Positions 17,741-26,861 of a stretch of DNA of 64,000 nt are shown in pieces. The DNA is from CBDCZI01 sp965224495 (GTDB taxonomy: Bacteria > Bacteroidota > Bacteroidia > Cytophagales > JAAEPT01): assembly GCA_965224495.1 (NCBI GenBank), contig CBDCZI010000017.1, forward strand, positions 1-64,000, written 5' to 3'. The position numbers and the translations under genes were made by a program. Below the pieces are notes generated by a model that worked only from the letters and a program-made list of their open reading frames with translations, searched no databases and had not been told where the DNA came from. Each line of letters opens with the position of its first letter. The stretch's first letter is position 1.

Positions 17741-17990
17741 AGACTTATTTACTCATTAAGTAATTTATTCACAAACAACTATACCTAAAAAACCAAGATA
17801 CCTTATTAAACTGACAAGACTACTTTAGGGTTATGATTTCTATCGTTTAATTAGAAAAACACTTACTCAACGTTAATTATTTATACCATAAAACAAGTAA
17901 TCTTTAGTTTCTCCTTTTTATTTTGAGCCTTTGTTGGTTTTCTACGTAAGAAAATCTAATCTTACAGTTAAGAAGCGACCAAACACCCTT

Positions 17991-20900
17991 ATGAACGATT
18001 TTCAGAAGTTATTAAAAAACTACCAACGCAAACTCACGAACCTCAGTGGTTCGAACAAATCCTTGGTACAACTTCGCCTTTCTGTTTCACAAGATATTGA
18101 CCTTGATGCCTTTGATTTTTTAACTGACGGTGCTTCTTTTAGTATCATTCAACAACTCATCGAAGGAAAACGTTCCATTGTTCTTTGTAAAGAACTTGAC
18201 CCAAGAAATACCAAAACAAATGACGCATCTAAACGATTAAAAAAAATACTTAGAAAAGATAACTTTCTTTTTGAAGAACGTGGCGTAAAAGACCTTTATA
18301 TCGGATGGCCTTATGTTCAAGGTAAATTCAGTAATGGCTCTCCTGTTCGTTGCCCCTTACTTTATTTCCCCGTAGAAATAGCTTTAACTACAGGCGAATG
18401 GCGACTTAAACTCCGAAAAGAAGTTGATATTAGTTTTAATAAAACATTTTTATTGGCGTATTCTTTATTTAATGAAGTAAAATTGAAAGAAGAGCTACTC
18501 GAATTTTCGTTTGATGACTTTGGTAAAGACATCACTTTATTCAGAAATAAACTATACGATTTATTAAAAGGCAGTCCTTTAGAAATAAATTTTAACCAAG
18601 ATTTATTCGGAAACCGTTTAGAAAAATTTATTGATTACCGCAAAGATGATTTCACCAAATCGTATGAAAATGGTATCATCAAACTACAGCCTTATGCTGT
18701 ATTAGGTATCGCTCCGCAATCGGGTTCTAATTTAATTCCTGATTACGAGGAACTACTCGAAAAATCTACTTATGAAAACCTTGAAGCTCTTTTTTACGAT
18801 AAAACCTTCACCAAAGAAGAGGCACAAAGTAACTTTAGTTACAATTATTTAGCTAAAATAAAAGAAGAACATACCATTACGCCATTGGCTATTGATGGTT
18901 CGCAAGAAAATGCTTTAAAAGCAATAAAAGAAGGGCATTCGTTGGTGGTACAAGGCCCTCCTGGTACGGGAAAATCTCAACTCATCTGCAATATCGCTTC
19001 AGATTATATCGCCCGTGGAAAACGTGTATTGGTTGTCTGTCAAAAAAGGGTGGCTTTAGACGTAGTTTACAACCGATTAAAAGAAATTGAATTAGCTCCT
19101 TTTACTGCCTTAGTTCACGACTTCAAATCGGATAGAGCTTCATTATACAACCAAATTAACGAACAAATTGAAAGTTTGAATGATTACCAGTCTTTAAATA
19201 ATGGTTTTGACGCTATACATTTAGAAAGAGAATTTTCTCAAACTTCACGACAAATCGACCAACATTTAGAACAGTTAGAAAGTTTTCGTGAGGCTTTATT
19301 TAACGATTTGGAATATGGTATTTCTATTAAAGAATTGTACTTAAATTCGGATAGAGACAATGCGAAAATAGACCTCACCCACCAATACAGAGATTTCCCT
19401 TTTGAAAAAGAACAGCTTTTCGAAAAGCTTTTGGGTAGGATAATCACTTACCAAGATAAGTTTACCCAAAGCCACCCTTGGTCTGACCGTGTTGACTTCT
19501 CCTCGTTTGATTTAACTGACCAAATCAACATTTCAAACGCTGTAAAAGAACTTCCTGAAAAAGTTACCGCTTTTGAAAACGGTTTAAAAGCACTATTCGG
19601 ACACCTTTTACCCTACAAAGAAGCGTTATGGCTTTATAATAAAAAGGAAACTTTACATACACTTGTTGACTTAATGAGTCAGCCTAATATCTTCAAGAAA
19701 TTTCAACTCAAACTCAAACACCGTCCTGATAAAGAATGGTTATTGATGCAAGAGCAACAAATTGATGAGTTGTACCGAGATATTGGTATCGAAACGAGTA
19801 TTCCTCAAGAAGAATTGGGGAATTTTTTAGCCGTTCTTCAAGAGGGTATCGAGGCAAGGAAGTCTCCTCTCAAAAAAGCGTGGTGGACCTTATTTAATAA
19901 AAATAAATATTACATCAAGCGTGTAATGGTCGAAAACGACCTTCCGTGGGACAATAAAGGTTTTAAGCGAATTGTACAACGTGTGGATAACCGCTTAAAT
20001 TTAGAACATAAACTTTCCCTTTTTAATGATATTCCGTGGCTTACAGACGTGCCTGATCACCCAAGTAAAGAAACCATTTTTCATTGGATACACGATAATT
20101 TTCAAGCCATCGAATGTGTCGAAATACTCAAAGACATCAAACAACATTGTAATCTGTTTGGTTTCAAAGAACTTCCACTCGAAAAAGTTTTATTACGTAT
20201 AAAAACGTTTCAATCCACGACCGCTCAATTTGAAACCAGTTACAATAATTGGTTAAAAAAACTTACAGCTACACAAATTGACCGTTTGCTCGATGAGGAG
20301 GACTACACACAACACGCTATAACGACTATAAAAGATGAGTTTGATGATTTGTGTCGTTTTGACCAATTAAAAGCAACTCTCTCTGCACCTCAAAAAGACG
20401 TTATTCTAAAACTAAATGAGCTGAAAGAAGTTTCTTCTCTTCAAAAGACGAAGGTCTTCAAGGATAGTAATCGCCTGGTATGGATTAATCATTTAGAGAA
20501 AAAATACCCTGTGCTAAAAATAGTAAGCACGGAAGAAATTCATCATATCGAAGAGGATTTGGAATTTCTCATCAAGAAGAAAAGCACGATTAGTAAAGAC
20601 ATATTACTACTGAAAGCACGAGAACAAACTTATCAAAACCTTGAATTTAACCGTCTAAAAAACCGTATTACCTACAGAGAACTCCAACATCAAGTAACAA
20701 AAAAACGTCGTATTTGGGCTTTAAGAAAACTATTATCTGAGTTTTACGACGACGTTTTTAACCTCATTCCCTGTTGGTTAGCTTCTCCTGAAGCTGTTTC
20801 TTCTATCTTTCCTTTAGAAAAAATGTTTGATTTGGTTATTTTCGATGAAGCTTCGCAATGTTTTTCTGAAAAAAGCCTTCCTGCTTTAGAACGTGGGCGA

Positions 20901-21953
20901 CAAATTGTTATTTCGGGAGATGCACAACAGCTATCCCCCAACGATTTGTACCAAGTCCGCTGGGATGAGGATGAAAACGAATTAATCGAATTTGAAAAGG
21001 ATTCGTTACTTGATTTAGCTTCTCAATACTTGCCTCAAGTAATGCTACAAGGGCATTACAGAAGTCAATATTTAGAATTAATAGATTTCTCTAACCGCCA
21101 TTTTTACAAAAACAAACTGCAAATGCTCCCGTACGCAACGGACGTTGACTCTCACGTTCCTCCTATAAACTACGTCTATTTAGCCGATGGACTTTGGGAG
21201 AATAGTTGCAATTTAATCGAAGCAAGAAAAGTTATTCAAACCGTACAAAAGCTCATTGAGGAGGGGCAAAAAAGCATTGGTATCGTAACTTTTAACTACA
21301 AACAACAAAATCTAATTGAGGATTTGTTAGATGAGTTCGCACAAGATTACCAAGTAGCCTTACCTATTGATTTATTTGTCAAGAACATTGAAAACGTACA
21401 AGGAGACGAACGAGAACATATTATTTTCTCTATCGGTTACGCTAAAAATACGAAAGGCAGATTGGTAATGAATTTTGGTACGCTCAATCAAGAGAACGGA
21501 GAAAAACGTTTGAATGTAGCCATTACAAGAGCAAAAAAATCAATCACAATTATCGCCAGTATTTTGCCTAACGAGCTCAACGTCGATGAATCGAAACACC
21601 TAGGGCCTCGTTTATTTAAAGAGTACTTAGCGTATGGTTTAGACGTTTCAAATGGTAAATTTTCTTTTGAAGAAAAAACAATAGTACAAGAAAATGAGCA
21701 ATTACTAAAAACGATTATTCAAACCAATCTAAAAGAAGAACTAACCGTTACTCAAACACAATTTGCCGATATACGTATCGATAACAAACTCTTCTTAACT
21801 GACGATGACAATTACTTTAACGCCATTAGCTGTAAAGAAGCACACATCACTAAACCTTTATTACTAGAAGATAGAGGATGGAAAGCTAGACGGATTTACA
21901 GTCGTAACTTTTGGCTCAACCAAGCAAAGTTTTACGTTACCTTAAAAAGGTAA
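17991..21953 (+). CDS. DUF4011-type superfamily 1 helicase, possible defence protein
   Basis: A 1320-residue protein from the ATG at 17991; the frame is open 60 bp further upstream but only from a TTG. The N-terminus fits DUF4011 (LTNLSGSNKSLVQLRL, ERGVKDLYIGWPYVQGKF, RCPLLYFPVEI). SF1 Upf1-like motifs follow: Walker A QGPPGTGKSQLICNIA near 322, DEASQCFSEKSLPALERG near 952, GDAQQLSP near 977, GHYRSQYLELIDF near 1020 and LNVAITRAKKSITIIAS near 1174. About 600 residues, partly coiled coil, lie between the first two. The last 60 residues (LLLEDRGWKARRIYSRNFW) resemble the end of the nuclease domain that closes many such helicases, but the acidic residues are not clear. Relatives occur in antiphage systems such as Hhe. 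No partner gene is adjacent. Function inferred. Confidence 0.75.
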   Translation: MNDFQKLLKNYQRKLTNLSGSNKSLVQLRLSVSQDIDLDAFDFLTDGASFSIIQQLIEGKRSIVLCKELDPRNTKTNDASKRLKKILRKDNFLFEERGVKDLYIGWPYVQGKFSNGSPVRCPLLYFPVEIALTTGEWRLKLRKEVDISFNKTFLLAYSLFNEVKLKEELLEFSFDDFGKDITLFRNKLYDLLKGSPLEINFNQDLFGNRLEKFIDYRKDDFTKSYENGIIKLQPYAVLGIAPQSGSNLIPDYEELLEKSTYENLEALFYDKTFTKEEAQSNFSYNYLAKIKEEHTITPLAIDGSQENALKAIKEGHSLVVQGPPGTGKSQLICNIASDYIARGKRVLVVCQKRVALDVVYNRLKEIELAPFTALVHDFKSDRASLYNQINEQIESLNDYQSLNNGFDAIHLEREFSQTSRQIDQHLEQLESFREALFNDLEYGISIKELYLNSDRDNAKIDLTHQYRDFPFEKEQLFEKLLGRIITYQDKFTQSHPWSDRVDFSSFDLTDQINISNAVKELPEKVTAFENGLKALFGHLLPYKEALWLYNKKETLHTLVDLMSQPNIFKKFQLKLKHRPDKEWLLMQEQQIDELYRDIGIETSIPQEELGNFLAVLQEGIEARKSPLKKAWWTLFNKNKYYIKRVMVENDLPWDNKGFKRIVQRVDNRLNLEHKLSLFNDIPWLTDVPDHPSKETIFHWIHDNFQAIECVEILKDIKQHCNLFGFKELPLEKVLLRIKTFQSTTAQFETSYNNWLKKLTATQIDRLLDEEDYTQHAITTIKDEFDDLCRFDQLKATLSAPQKDVILKLNELKEVSSLQKTKVFKDSNRLVWINHLEKKYPVLKIVSTEEIHHIEEDLEFLIKKKSTISKDILLLKAREQTYQNLEFNRLKNRITYRELQHQVTKKRRIWALRKLLSEFYDDVFNLIPCWLASPEAVSSIFPLEKMFDLVIFDEASQCFSEKSLPALERGRQIVISGDAQQLSPNDLYQVRWDEDENELIEFEKDSLLDLASQYLPQVMLQGHYRSQYLELIDFSNRHFYKNKLQMLPYATDVDSHVPPINYVYLADGLWENSCNLIEARKVIQTVQKLIEEGQKSIGIVTFNYKQQNLIEDLLDEFAQDYQVALPIDLFVKNIENVQGDEREHIIFSIGYAKNTKGRLVMNFGTLNQENGEKRLNVAITRAKKSITIIASILPNELNVDESKHLGPRLFKEYLAYGLDVSNGKFSFEEKTIVQENEQLLKTIIQTNLKEELTVTQTQFADIRIDNKLFLTDDDNYFNAISCKEAHITKPLLLEDRGWKARRIYSRNFWLNQAKFYVTLKR

Positions 21954-21970
21954 TCAACACAAGTTCATTG

Positions 21971-22016
21971 AAAACAGAAATAGCACCATTGTCTCCAAAG
22001 GTGCTATTTCTGTTTT
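21971..22016. terminator. Bidirectional terminator between the helicase and nrdA
   Basis: A 17-bp perfect stem (AAAACAGAAATAGCACC and complement) with a 12-nt loop, followed by T-rich sequence on the plus strand and preceded by A-rich sequence, so it can act for both convergent genes. Confidence 0.8.
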
Positions 22017-22048
22017 AATCTAATCCTATTTTGAATAAACTACTATTT

Positions 22049-24409
22049 CTAACTTCCACAAGCCAAACAATCATCTGGATTATCTATAGAACAGGCCATT
22101 GCTGCTTGCTCCTCTTCAATAGATTTTGCTGTTATTGCATCTTGCGAACGATCAATCGTAAATTTAATAGCATCTGTTGCTGCTTTAGTTCTCAAGTAAT
22201 ACATTCCTGTTTTCAAACCTTTTTTCCAAGAGTGGAAGTGCATAGACGTCAATTTTCCGAAATTAGGATCTTGAATGTGCACATTAAAACTTTGACTTTG
22301 GTCAATATAAGCACCTCTATCCGCTGCCATATCAATCAATTTCTTTTGCTTGATTTCCCAAACAGTTTTATACAGTTCTTTGATATCGTCTGGTATATCT
22401 GAAATTGCTTGAATAGAACCGTTGGCGGCTATCAATCGTTGTTTCATATCTTCATCCCAAAGACCTAATTCAATTAAATCTTTCAATAAGTGTTTGTTGA
22501 TGATAATGAACTCACCTGACAATACACGTCTTGTATAGATATTTGAAGTATAAGGTTCAAAACATTCGTTATTCCCAAGTATTTGAGAAGTAGAAGCTGT
22601 AGGCATTGGCGCTACTAACAATGAATTCCTTACTCCATTTTCTTTTACTTGTGCTTTCAAAGCATCCCAATCCCATCTTCCTGAGTCTGGAGTCACTCCC
22701 CACATATCAAACTGGAAAATCCCTTCTGACATTGGTGAACCTTCGTAAGTCGAATAAGCCCCTTCTACTTTAGCTATCTCCATTGAAGTAGTAACTGCCG
22801 CAAAATAAATTGTTTCGAAAATATCTTTATTCAACTGCGTAGCCTCTTCTGAATCAAATGGTAATCTCAATAAACTAAACGCATCAGCCAAACCTTGTAC
22901 ACCCAAACCTACTGGTCTGTGTCGCATATTTGAATTCTTAGCCTCTATTACAGGGTAATAATTCACGTCAATTACCTTGTTCAAGTTACGTGTTGCTACT
23001 TGTGTAATCTCAAATAGTTTTTGGTGATCAAACTTCCCATCAATGACAAATTTAGAAAGAGCCAACGATGCCAAGTTACAAACAGCTACTTCATCAGGAG
23101 ATGTGTACTCCATGATTTCCGTACAAAGGTTACTTGATTTAATAACCCCTAAATTCTTTTGATTCGATTTCTTATTTGCCGCATCTTTATACAACATGTA
23201 AGGCGTTCCTGTTTCTGTTTGAGACTCAAGAACTGCAAACCACAAATCTTGTGCTTTTATCGTTTTTCTTGCTTTACCTTCTCTTTCGTATTTCGTGTAA
23301 AGCTTTTCAAAATCATCACCATAACAATCAGCCAAACCTGGTGCTTCATGAGGACAAAACAATGACCATTCACCATTCTCTTCGACACGTTGCATAAATA
23401 AATCTGGCGTCCAAAGAGCGTAAAACAAATCTCTTGCTCTCAATTCTTCCTTTCCATGATTTTTCTTTAAATCCAAGAAATCAAAAATATCAGCATGCCA
23501 AGGCTCTAAATAGATAGCAAAACTACCTTTTCTTTTTCCTCCTCCTTGATCAACGTAACGAGCCGTCATATCAAAGTTTCTCAACATAGGCACAATACCG
23601 TTAGAATATCCGTTTGTACCTTTAATATAAGAACCTGTAGCTCTGATATTATGAATACTCAAACCAATACCACCAGCAGATTGTGAAATTTTAGCTGTTT
23701 GTTTCAATGTGTCATAAATACCATCAATACTATCATCTTTCATTGTTAATAAAAAACAAGATGACAACTGAGGTTTTGGTGTACCTGCATTAAACAACGT
23801 CGGTGTTGCGTGCGTAAACCATTTCTCAGACATTAAATGGTATGTTTCAATTGCTTTTTCTATATCCTCTCCATGAATACCAATAGATACACGCATCAAC
23901 ATGTGTTGAGGACGTTCTACTATTTTATCATTACATTTCAATAAATAAGCACGTTCTAATGTTTTAAATCCGAAATAATCGTAGTTAAAATCACGGTCAT
24001 ATATAATTACAGAATCTAAAAGTGCTGCATTATTCTTGATAACACCATATATCTCCGTAGATAACATAGCCGCATTTTCACCTGTAATAGGGTCATCATA
24101 CGTGTAAAGTCTTTTCATTGTATTTGAAAAAGACTTACTTGTTTCTTTATGTAAATTTGAGATTGCAATACGAGCCGCCAACGTAGCATAATCTGGATGT
24201 CTCGTTGTCATTGCAGCAGCCGTTTCAGCAGCTAACCTATCCAACTCAACAGTAGTTACACCATCAAAAAGCCCATCAATCACCTTTTTAGATACCTCTA
24301 TTGGGTCTACATAGTTAGCATCTAACCCATAACAAAGACGCTCAATACGTGCTGTTATTTTGTCGAACTTAACTGTTTCTCTTCTTCCGTCTCTTTTTAA
24401 AACTAACAT
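22049..24409 (-). CDS. nrdA: Ribonucleoside-diphosphate reductase, alpha (large) subunit
   Basis: Class I NrdA reduces ribonucleotides to deoxyribonucleotides. The 786-residue protein opens with an ATP-cone (VLKRDGRRETVKFDKITARI, residues 1-90) that gives dATP feedback control. Active-site residues are visible: first redox Cys in TPKPQLSSCFLL (about 217), the NxCxE triad in SSNLCTEIME (about 430), the second redox Cys in DEVAVCNLASLAL, and the radical-transfer Tyr region in NECFEPYTSNIYTRR. The C-terminal tail ends CLACGS, the Cys pair that passes electrons from thioredoxin; trxB lies at 47.6 kb in this window. It follows nrdB by 32 bp on the same strand, so they form an operon. Confidence 0.97.
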   Translation of the reverse strand: MLVLKRDGRRETVKFDKITARIERLCYGLDANYVDPIEVSKKVIDGLFDGVTTVELDRLAAETAAAMTTRHPDYATLAARIAISNLHKETSKSFSNTMKRLYTYDDPITGENAAMLSTEIYGVIKNNAALLDSVIIYDRDFNYDYFGFKTLERAYLLKCNDKIVERPQHMLMRVSIGIHGEDIEKAIETYHLMSEKWFTHATPTLFNAGTPKPQLSSCFLLTMKDDSIDGIYDTLKQTAKISQSAGGIGLSIHNIRATGSYIKGTNGYSNGIVPMLRNFDMTARYVDQGGGKRKGSFAIYLEPWHADIFDFLDLKKNHGKEELRARDLFYALWTPDLFMQRVEENGEWSLFCPHEAPGLADCYGDDFEKLYTKYEREGKARKTIKAQDLWFAVLESQTETGTPYMLYKDAANKKSNQKNLGVIKSSNLCTEIMEYTSPDEVAVCNLASLALSKFVIDGKFDHQKLFEITQVATRNLNKVIDVNYYPVIEAKNSNMRHRPVGLGVQGLADAFSLLRLPFDSEEATQLNKDIFETIYFAAVTTSMEIAKVEGAYSTYEGSPMSEGIFQFDMWGVTPDSGRWDWDALKAQVKENGVRNSLLVAPMPTASTSQILGNNECFEPYTSNIYTRRVLSGEFIIINKHLLKDLIELGLWDEDMKQRLIAANGSIQAISDIPDDIKELYKTVWEIKQKKLIDMAADRGAYIDQSQSFNVHIQDPNFGKLTSMHFHSWKKGLKTGMYYLRTKAATDAIKFTIDRSQDAITAKSIEEEQAAMACSIDNPDDCLACGS

Positions 24410-24441
24410 GTTGGTTGGTTTATAATATTATTATCGTTGGA

Positions 24442-25416
24442 CTAAAAATCTTCATCTAATGAAAAAGAATTTCCTGCTCCTTCATTTTTAACGCCTGATT
24501 TCTGGTATTCTGCCACTCTTTTTTCAAAGAAGTTTGTTTTCCCTTGCAATGAAATCATCTCCATAAAATCAAATGGGTTTTTCACATTGTAATATTTATC
24601 AACTCCTAAAGCTACCAACAAACCGTCAGCAACAAACTCAATATATTGAGCCATTAATTTAGCATTCATACCTATTAGTGCAACAGGTAAAGCGTCCATA
24701 ACAAACTCTTGCTCAATAGCCACTGCATCTACAATTATTTCAGTTACTCGTTTAGGATCTAATTTATTAATGATATGCTTATTGTACAACAAACAAGCAA
24801 AATCAGTATGCAAACCTTCATCACGAGAAATAAGTTCATTTGAGAATGTTAACCCTGGAAGAAGACCTCTTTTCTTCATCCAGAATATAGAACAGAAACT
24901 TCCACTAAAGAAGATACCTTCCACGGCAGCAAACGCAATTAAACGCTCCACGAAACTATCACTCTCTATCCATTTCAATGCCCAAGCACCTTTTTTCTGC
25001 ACACAATCAATTGTATCTAAGGCGGTAAAAAGACGATTCTTTTCTTTAGTATCTTTTATATAAGTATCAATCAATAACGAATACGTTTCTGAATGAATAT
25101 TTTCTATCATTGCTTGGAAAGCATAAAAGAATTTTGCCTCAGCATATTGCACCTCTGACAAGAAGTTAACAGCCAAGTTTTCATTCACAATACCATCACT
25201 GGCAGCAAAAAACGCCAATACATGCGACAAGAAGTGACGCTCCCCTTCATTTAAATTCTCCCAATCTTTCAAATCTTGACTTAAGTCGATCTCTTCCGCA
25301 GTCCATATACTTGCTTCTGCATTTTTATAAAACTCCCAGATATCATCATGCTTAATAGGGAAAATCACAAAACGGTCGTTATTTTCGGTCAAAAGAGGTT
25401 CTTGTATAGTACTCAT
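24442..25416 (-). CDS. nrdB: Ribonucleoside-diphosphate reductase, beta (small) subunit
   Basis: NrdB houses the metal-tyrosyl radical cofactor. The 324-residue protein shows the ligand motifs: Asp in WTAEEIDLSQDLKDW, Glu and His in AMIENIHSETYSLLIDTY where the Tyr four residues after the His is the radical site, and the distal pair in RDEGLHTDFACLL. I start at the ATG at 25416 (MSTIQEPLL); an in-frame TTG three codons earlier is less likely. First gene of the nrdB-nrdA operon. Its 328-bp upstream region, shared with divergent rplU, holds a palindrome and DnaA-box-like sites. Confidence 0.96.
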   Translation of the reverse strand: MSTIQEPLLTENNDRFVIFPIKHDDIWEFYKNAEASIWTAEEIDLSQDLKDWENLNEGERHFLSHVLAFFAASDGIVNENLAVNFLSEVQYAEAKFFYAFQAMIENIHSETYSLLIDTYIKDTKEKNRLFTALDTIDCVQKKGAWALKWIESDSFVERLIAFAAVEGIFFSGSFCSIFWMKKRGLLPGLTFSNELISRDEGLHTDFACLLYNKHIINKLDPKRVTEIIVDAVAIEQEFVMDALPVALIGMNAKLMAQYIEFVADGLLVALGVDKYYNVKNPFDFMEMISLQGKTNFFEKRVAEYQKSGVKNEGAGNSFSLDEDF

Positions 25417-25458
25417 AATAGTCAAGAGATAAATTAATCAATTATTTCATACAGCTTG

Positions 25459-25471
25459 ACAATATTATTGT
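25459..25471. promoter_or_regulatory. Palindrome upstream of nrdB, possible operator
   Basis: ACAATATTATTGT, a perfect 6+1+6 palindrome, lies 43 bp before the nrdB start. The ACA...TGT ends recall NrdR boxes, but the standard NrdR box is 16 bp with a different centre, so the assignment is weak. Confidence 0.3.
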
Positions 25472-25521
25472 TAAGCCGTTCTACAAATATGGGGAAATCA
25501 AAGAAAAATCACAACTCTAAC

Positions 25522-25599
25522 TTATCCACAAACAGGCTATTAAGTCTATTTTACACAACTTTAAAACTATTAGTTATCAACAACTTACAGTTATCAACA
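25522..25599 (+). promoter_or_regulatory. Cluster of DnaA-box-like 9-mers upstream of nrdB
   Basis: A consensus DnaA box TTATCCACA lies at 25522-25530 and two one-mismatch forms TTATCAACA at 25574-25582 and 25591-25599, all in the same direction, within 78 bp. DnaA controls nrdAB transcription in Escherichia coli, so the same control here is plausible. No dnaA or dnaN gene is near. Confidence 0.45.
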
Positions 25600-25692
25600 G
25601 CCTTACGCACTCATTTAGCGTAGGACACTTTTTTAGCACATATTAATAGCCAAAAAAAATAACAACTCTTTTTAAAAATGAAAGTGGAAATG

Positions 25693-25725
25693 TTTTGGTA
25701 TTACTGAAAATTGTTTTACTTTTGC
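25693..25725 (+). promoter_or_regulatory. Promoter of rplU-rpmA
   Basis: TTTTG at 25693-25697, a 19-bp spacer, and TACTTTTGC at 25717-25725 match the Bacteroidota promoter exactly in sequence and spacing. The rplU ATG follows 28 bp later. Confidence 0.8.
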
Positions 25726-25753
25726 AGACCGTTAATGAAAAAATAAAGAAGCT

Positions 25754-26065
25754 ATGTACGCTGTATTAGAAATCGCAGGAAAGCAATACAAAGTTGAAAG
25801 TGATAAATTCCTTTATGTTGATAAACTAGAAGGAAAAGAAGGAGATAAAGTTAATTTTGACAGAGTTTTGTTATTGGATAACAAAGGAGACGTTAAAGTT
25901 GGAGCACCTACTGTTGCAGGAGCTAAAGTATCTGCTAAGATCTTAGACCAAGTTAAAGCTGACAAAGTAATCGTTTTCAAGAAGAAAAGAAGAAAAGGAT
26001 ACAAAAAAAGAAATGGTCATAGACAACAAATGACTAAAATTTTAATCGAAAGCATCTCTGCTTAA
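25754..26065 (+). CDS. rplU: 50S ribosomal protein L21
   Basis: A 103-residue protein with the L21 signature MYAVLEIAGKQYKVE at the start and the basic C-terminal half FKKKRRKGYKKRNGHRQQ, TKILIESIS. It binds 23S rRNA and neighbours L20 in the large subunit. Length is standard. It is followed after 28 bp by rpmA, the usual pair, under the strong promoter at 25693-25725. Confidence 0.97.
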   Translation: MYAVLEIAGKQYKVESDKFLYVDKLEGKEGDKVNFDRVLLLDNKGDVKVGAPTVAGAKVSAKILDQVKADKVIVFKKKRRKGYKKRNGHRQQMTKILIESISA

Positions 26066-26093
26066 TCGCATTTTTGCATAAAATTATAACAAG

Positions 26094-26354
26094 ATGGCAC
26101 ATAAGAAAGGAGCTGGTAGTTCTAGAAACGGAAGAGAGTCCGAAAGTAAACGTTTAGGTGTAAAAATCTTTGGTGGTCAAGCTATCATTGCTGGAAACAT
26201 TATCGTTAGACAACGTGGAACTCAACACCACCCAAGCACAAATGTAGGTATCGGAAAAGATCATACATTATTTGCTCTTACTGATGGTAAAGTTGTATTC
26301 AAAAAAGGTAGAGGCGGAAAATCGTTTGTATCTGTTGATACAGCAGAAGCTTAA
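26094..26354 (+). CDS. rpmA: 50S ribosomal protein L27
   Basis: An 86-residue protein beginning MAHKKGAGSSRNGRESESKR, the conserved L27 N-terminus that reaches the peptidyl-transferase centre, with GVKIFGGQAI and IVRQRGTQHHPSTNVG following. There is no N-terminal extension of the Firmicutes type that needs removal by protease. Second gene of the rplU-rpmA operon and ends before a terminator hairpin. Confidence 0.97.
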   Translation: MAHKKGAGSSRNGRESESKRLGVKIFGGQAIIAGNIIVRQRGTQHHPSTNVGIGKDHTLFALTDGKVVFKKGRGGKSFVSVDTAEA

Positions 26355-26374
26355 TTCAGTTTTTGAAAAATCAT

Positions 26375-26409
26375 AAAAAAAGGTAACATTTAATTATGTT
26401 ACCTTTTTT
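26375..26409 (+). terminator. Terminator after rpmA
   Basis: Stem AGGTAACAT (26381-26389) with ATGTTACCT (26396-26404), extended by A/T pairs, six-base loop, then a T-run. Confidence 0.85.
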
Positions 26410-26429
26410 GGGTTAAACTAATTTATATA

Positions 26430-26861
26430 ATGAAATTACTTCTCATTCCTATTATTGGACTGTCTTTATTTGCCTGTAATCAACAAGCTAAAGAAACCAA
26501 GTCATGCTGTCACCACAAAGCTGAAACCACAATTTCATGTAAGTCCACTTACATTGATTCGTTAAAAACAGAAATCATGGCTATTCATGATGAGGTGATG
26601 CCACAAACCAGTCATTTAATGAAATTGCGTTCTTCTTTAAAAAACGAAATCACAAAGAACTCAGAGAAAACAAGTTCTTTTCAACCTACAGTTGATTCAT
26701 TAAAATTGGCTCACGACAAAATGATGAGCTGGATGAAAGGGTACAGCCCTTCTCACGACAAAACAGATACGACTTATTTCCTTAAACAAAAAGAAGCCGT
26801 TATTATCGTCAATCAGCTTTACACAAAAACGATTCTCGCTGCTGAACAAAAATTAAAATAA
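26430..26861 (+). CDS. Small lipoprotein with CCHH motif
   Basis: A 143-residue protein with a lipoprotein signal (MKLLLIPIIGLSLFAC) and, just after the acylated Cys, a metal-binding-looking SCCHH followed by another Cys. The rest is a predicted helical bundle rich in Met, Lys and Ser (IMAIHDEVMPQTSHLMKLRS, HDKMMSWMKGYSPSHD). I do not recognise a characterised family. It starts a tight three-gene unit with an SCO protein (the stop and next ATG overlap by one base) and a cytochrome c, so a role in periplasmic copper or haem-protein assembly is a reasonable guess. Confidence 0.65.
   Translation: MKLLLIPIIGLSLFACNQQAKETKSCCHHKAETTISCKSTYIDSLKTEIMAIHDEVMPQTSHLMKLRSSLKNEITKNSEKTSSFQPTVDSLKLAHDKMMSWMKGYSPSHDKTDTTYFLKQKEAVIIVNQLYTKTILAAEQKLK

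Noticed and set aside
25522..25599. Chromosome replication origin
   Set aside because: Only three DnaA-like boxes, no dnaA, dnaN or similar marker and no special AT-rich unwinding tract; regulation of nrdB is simpler.
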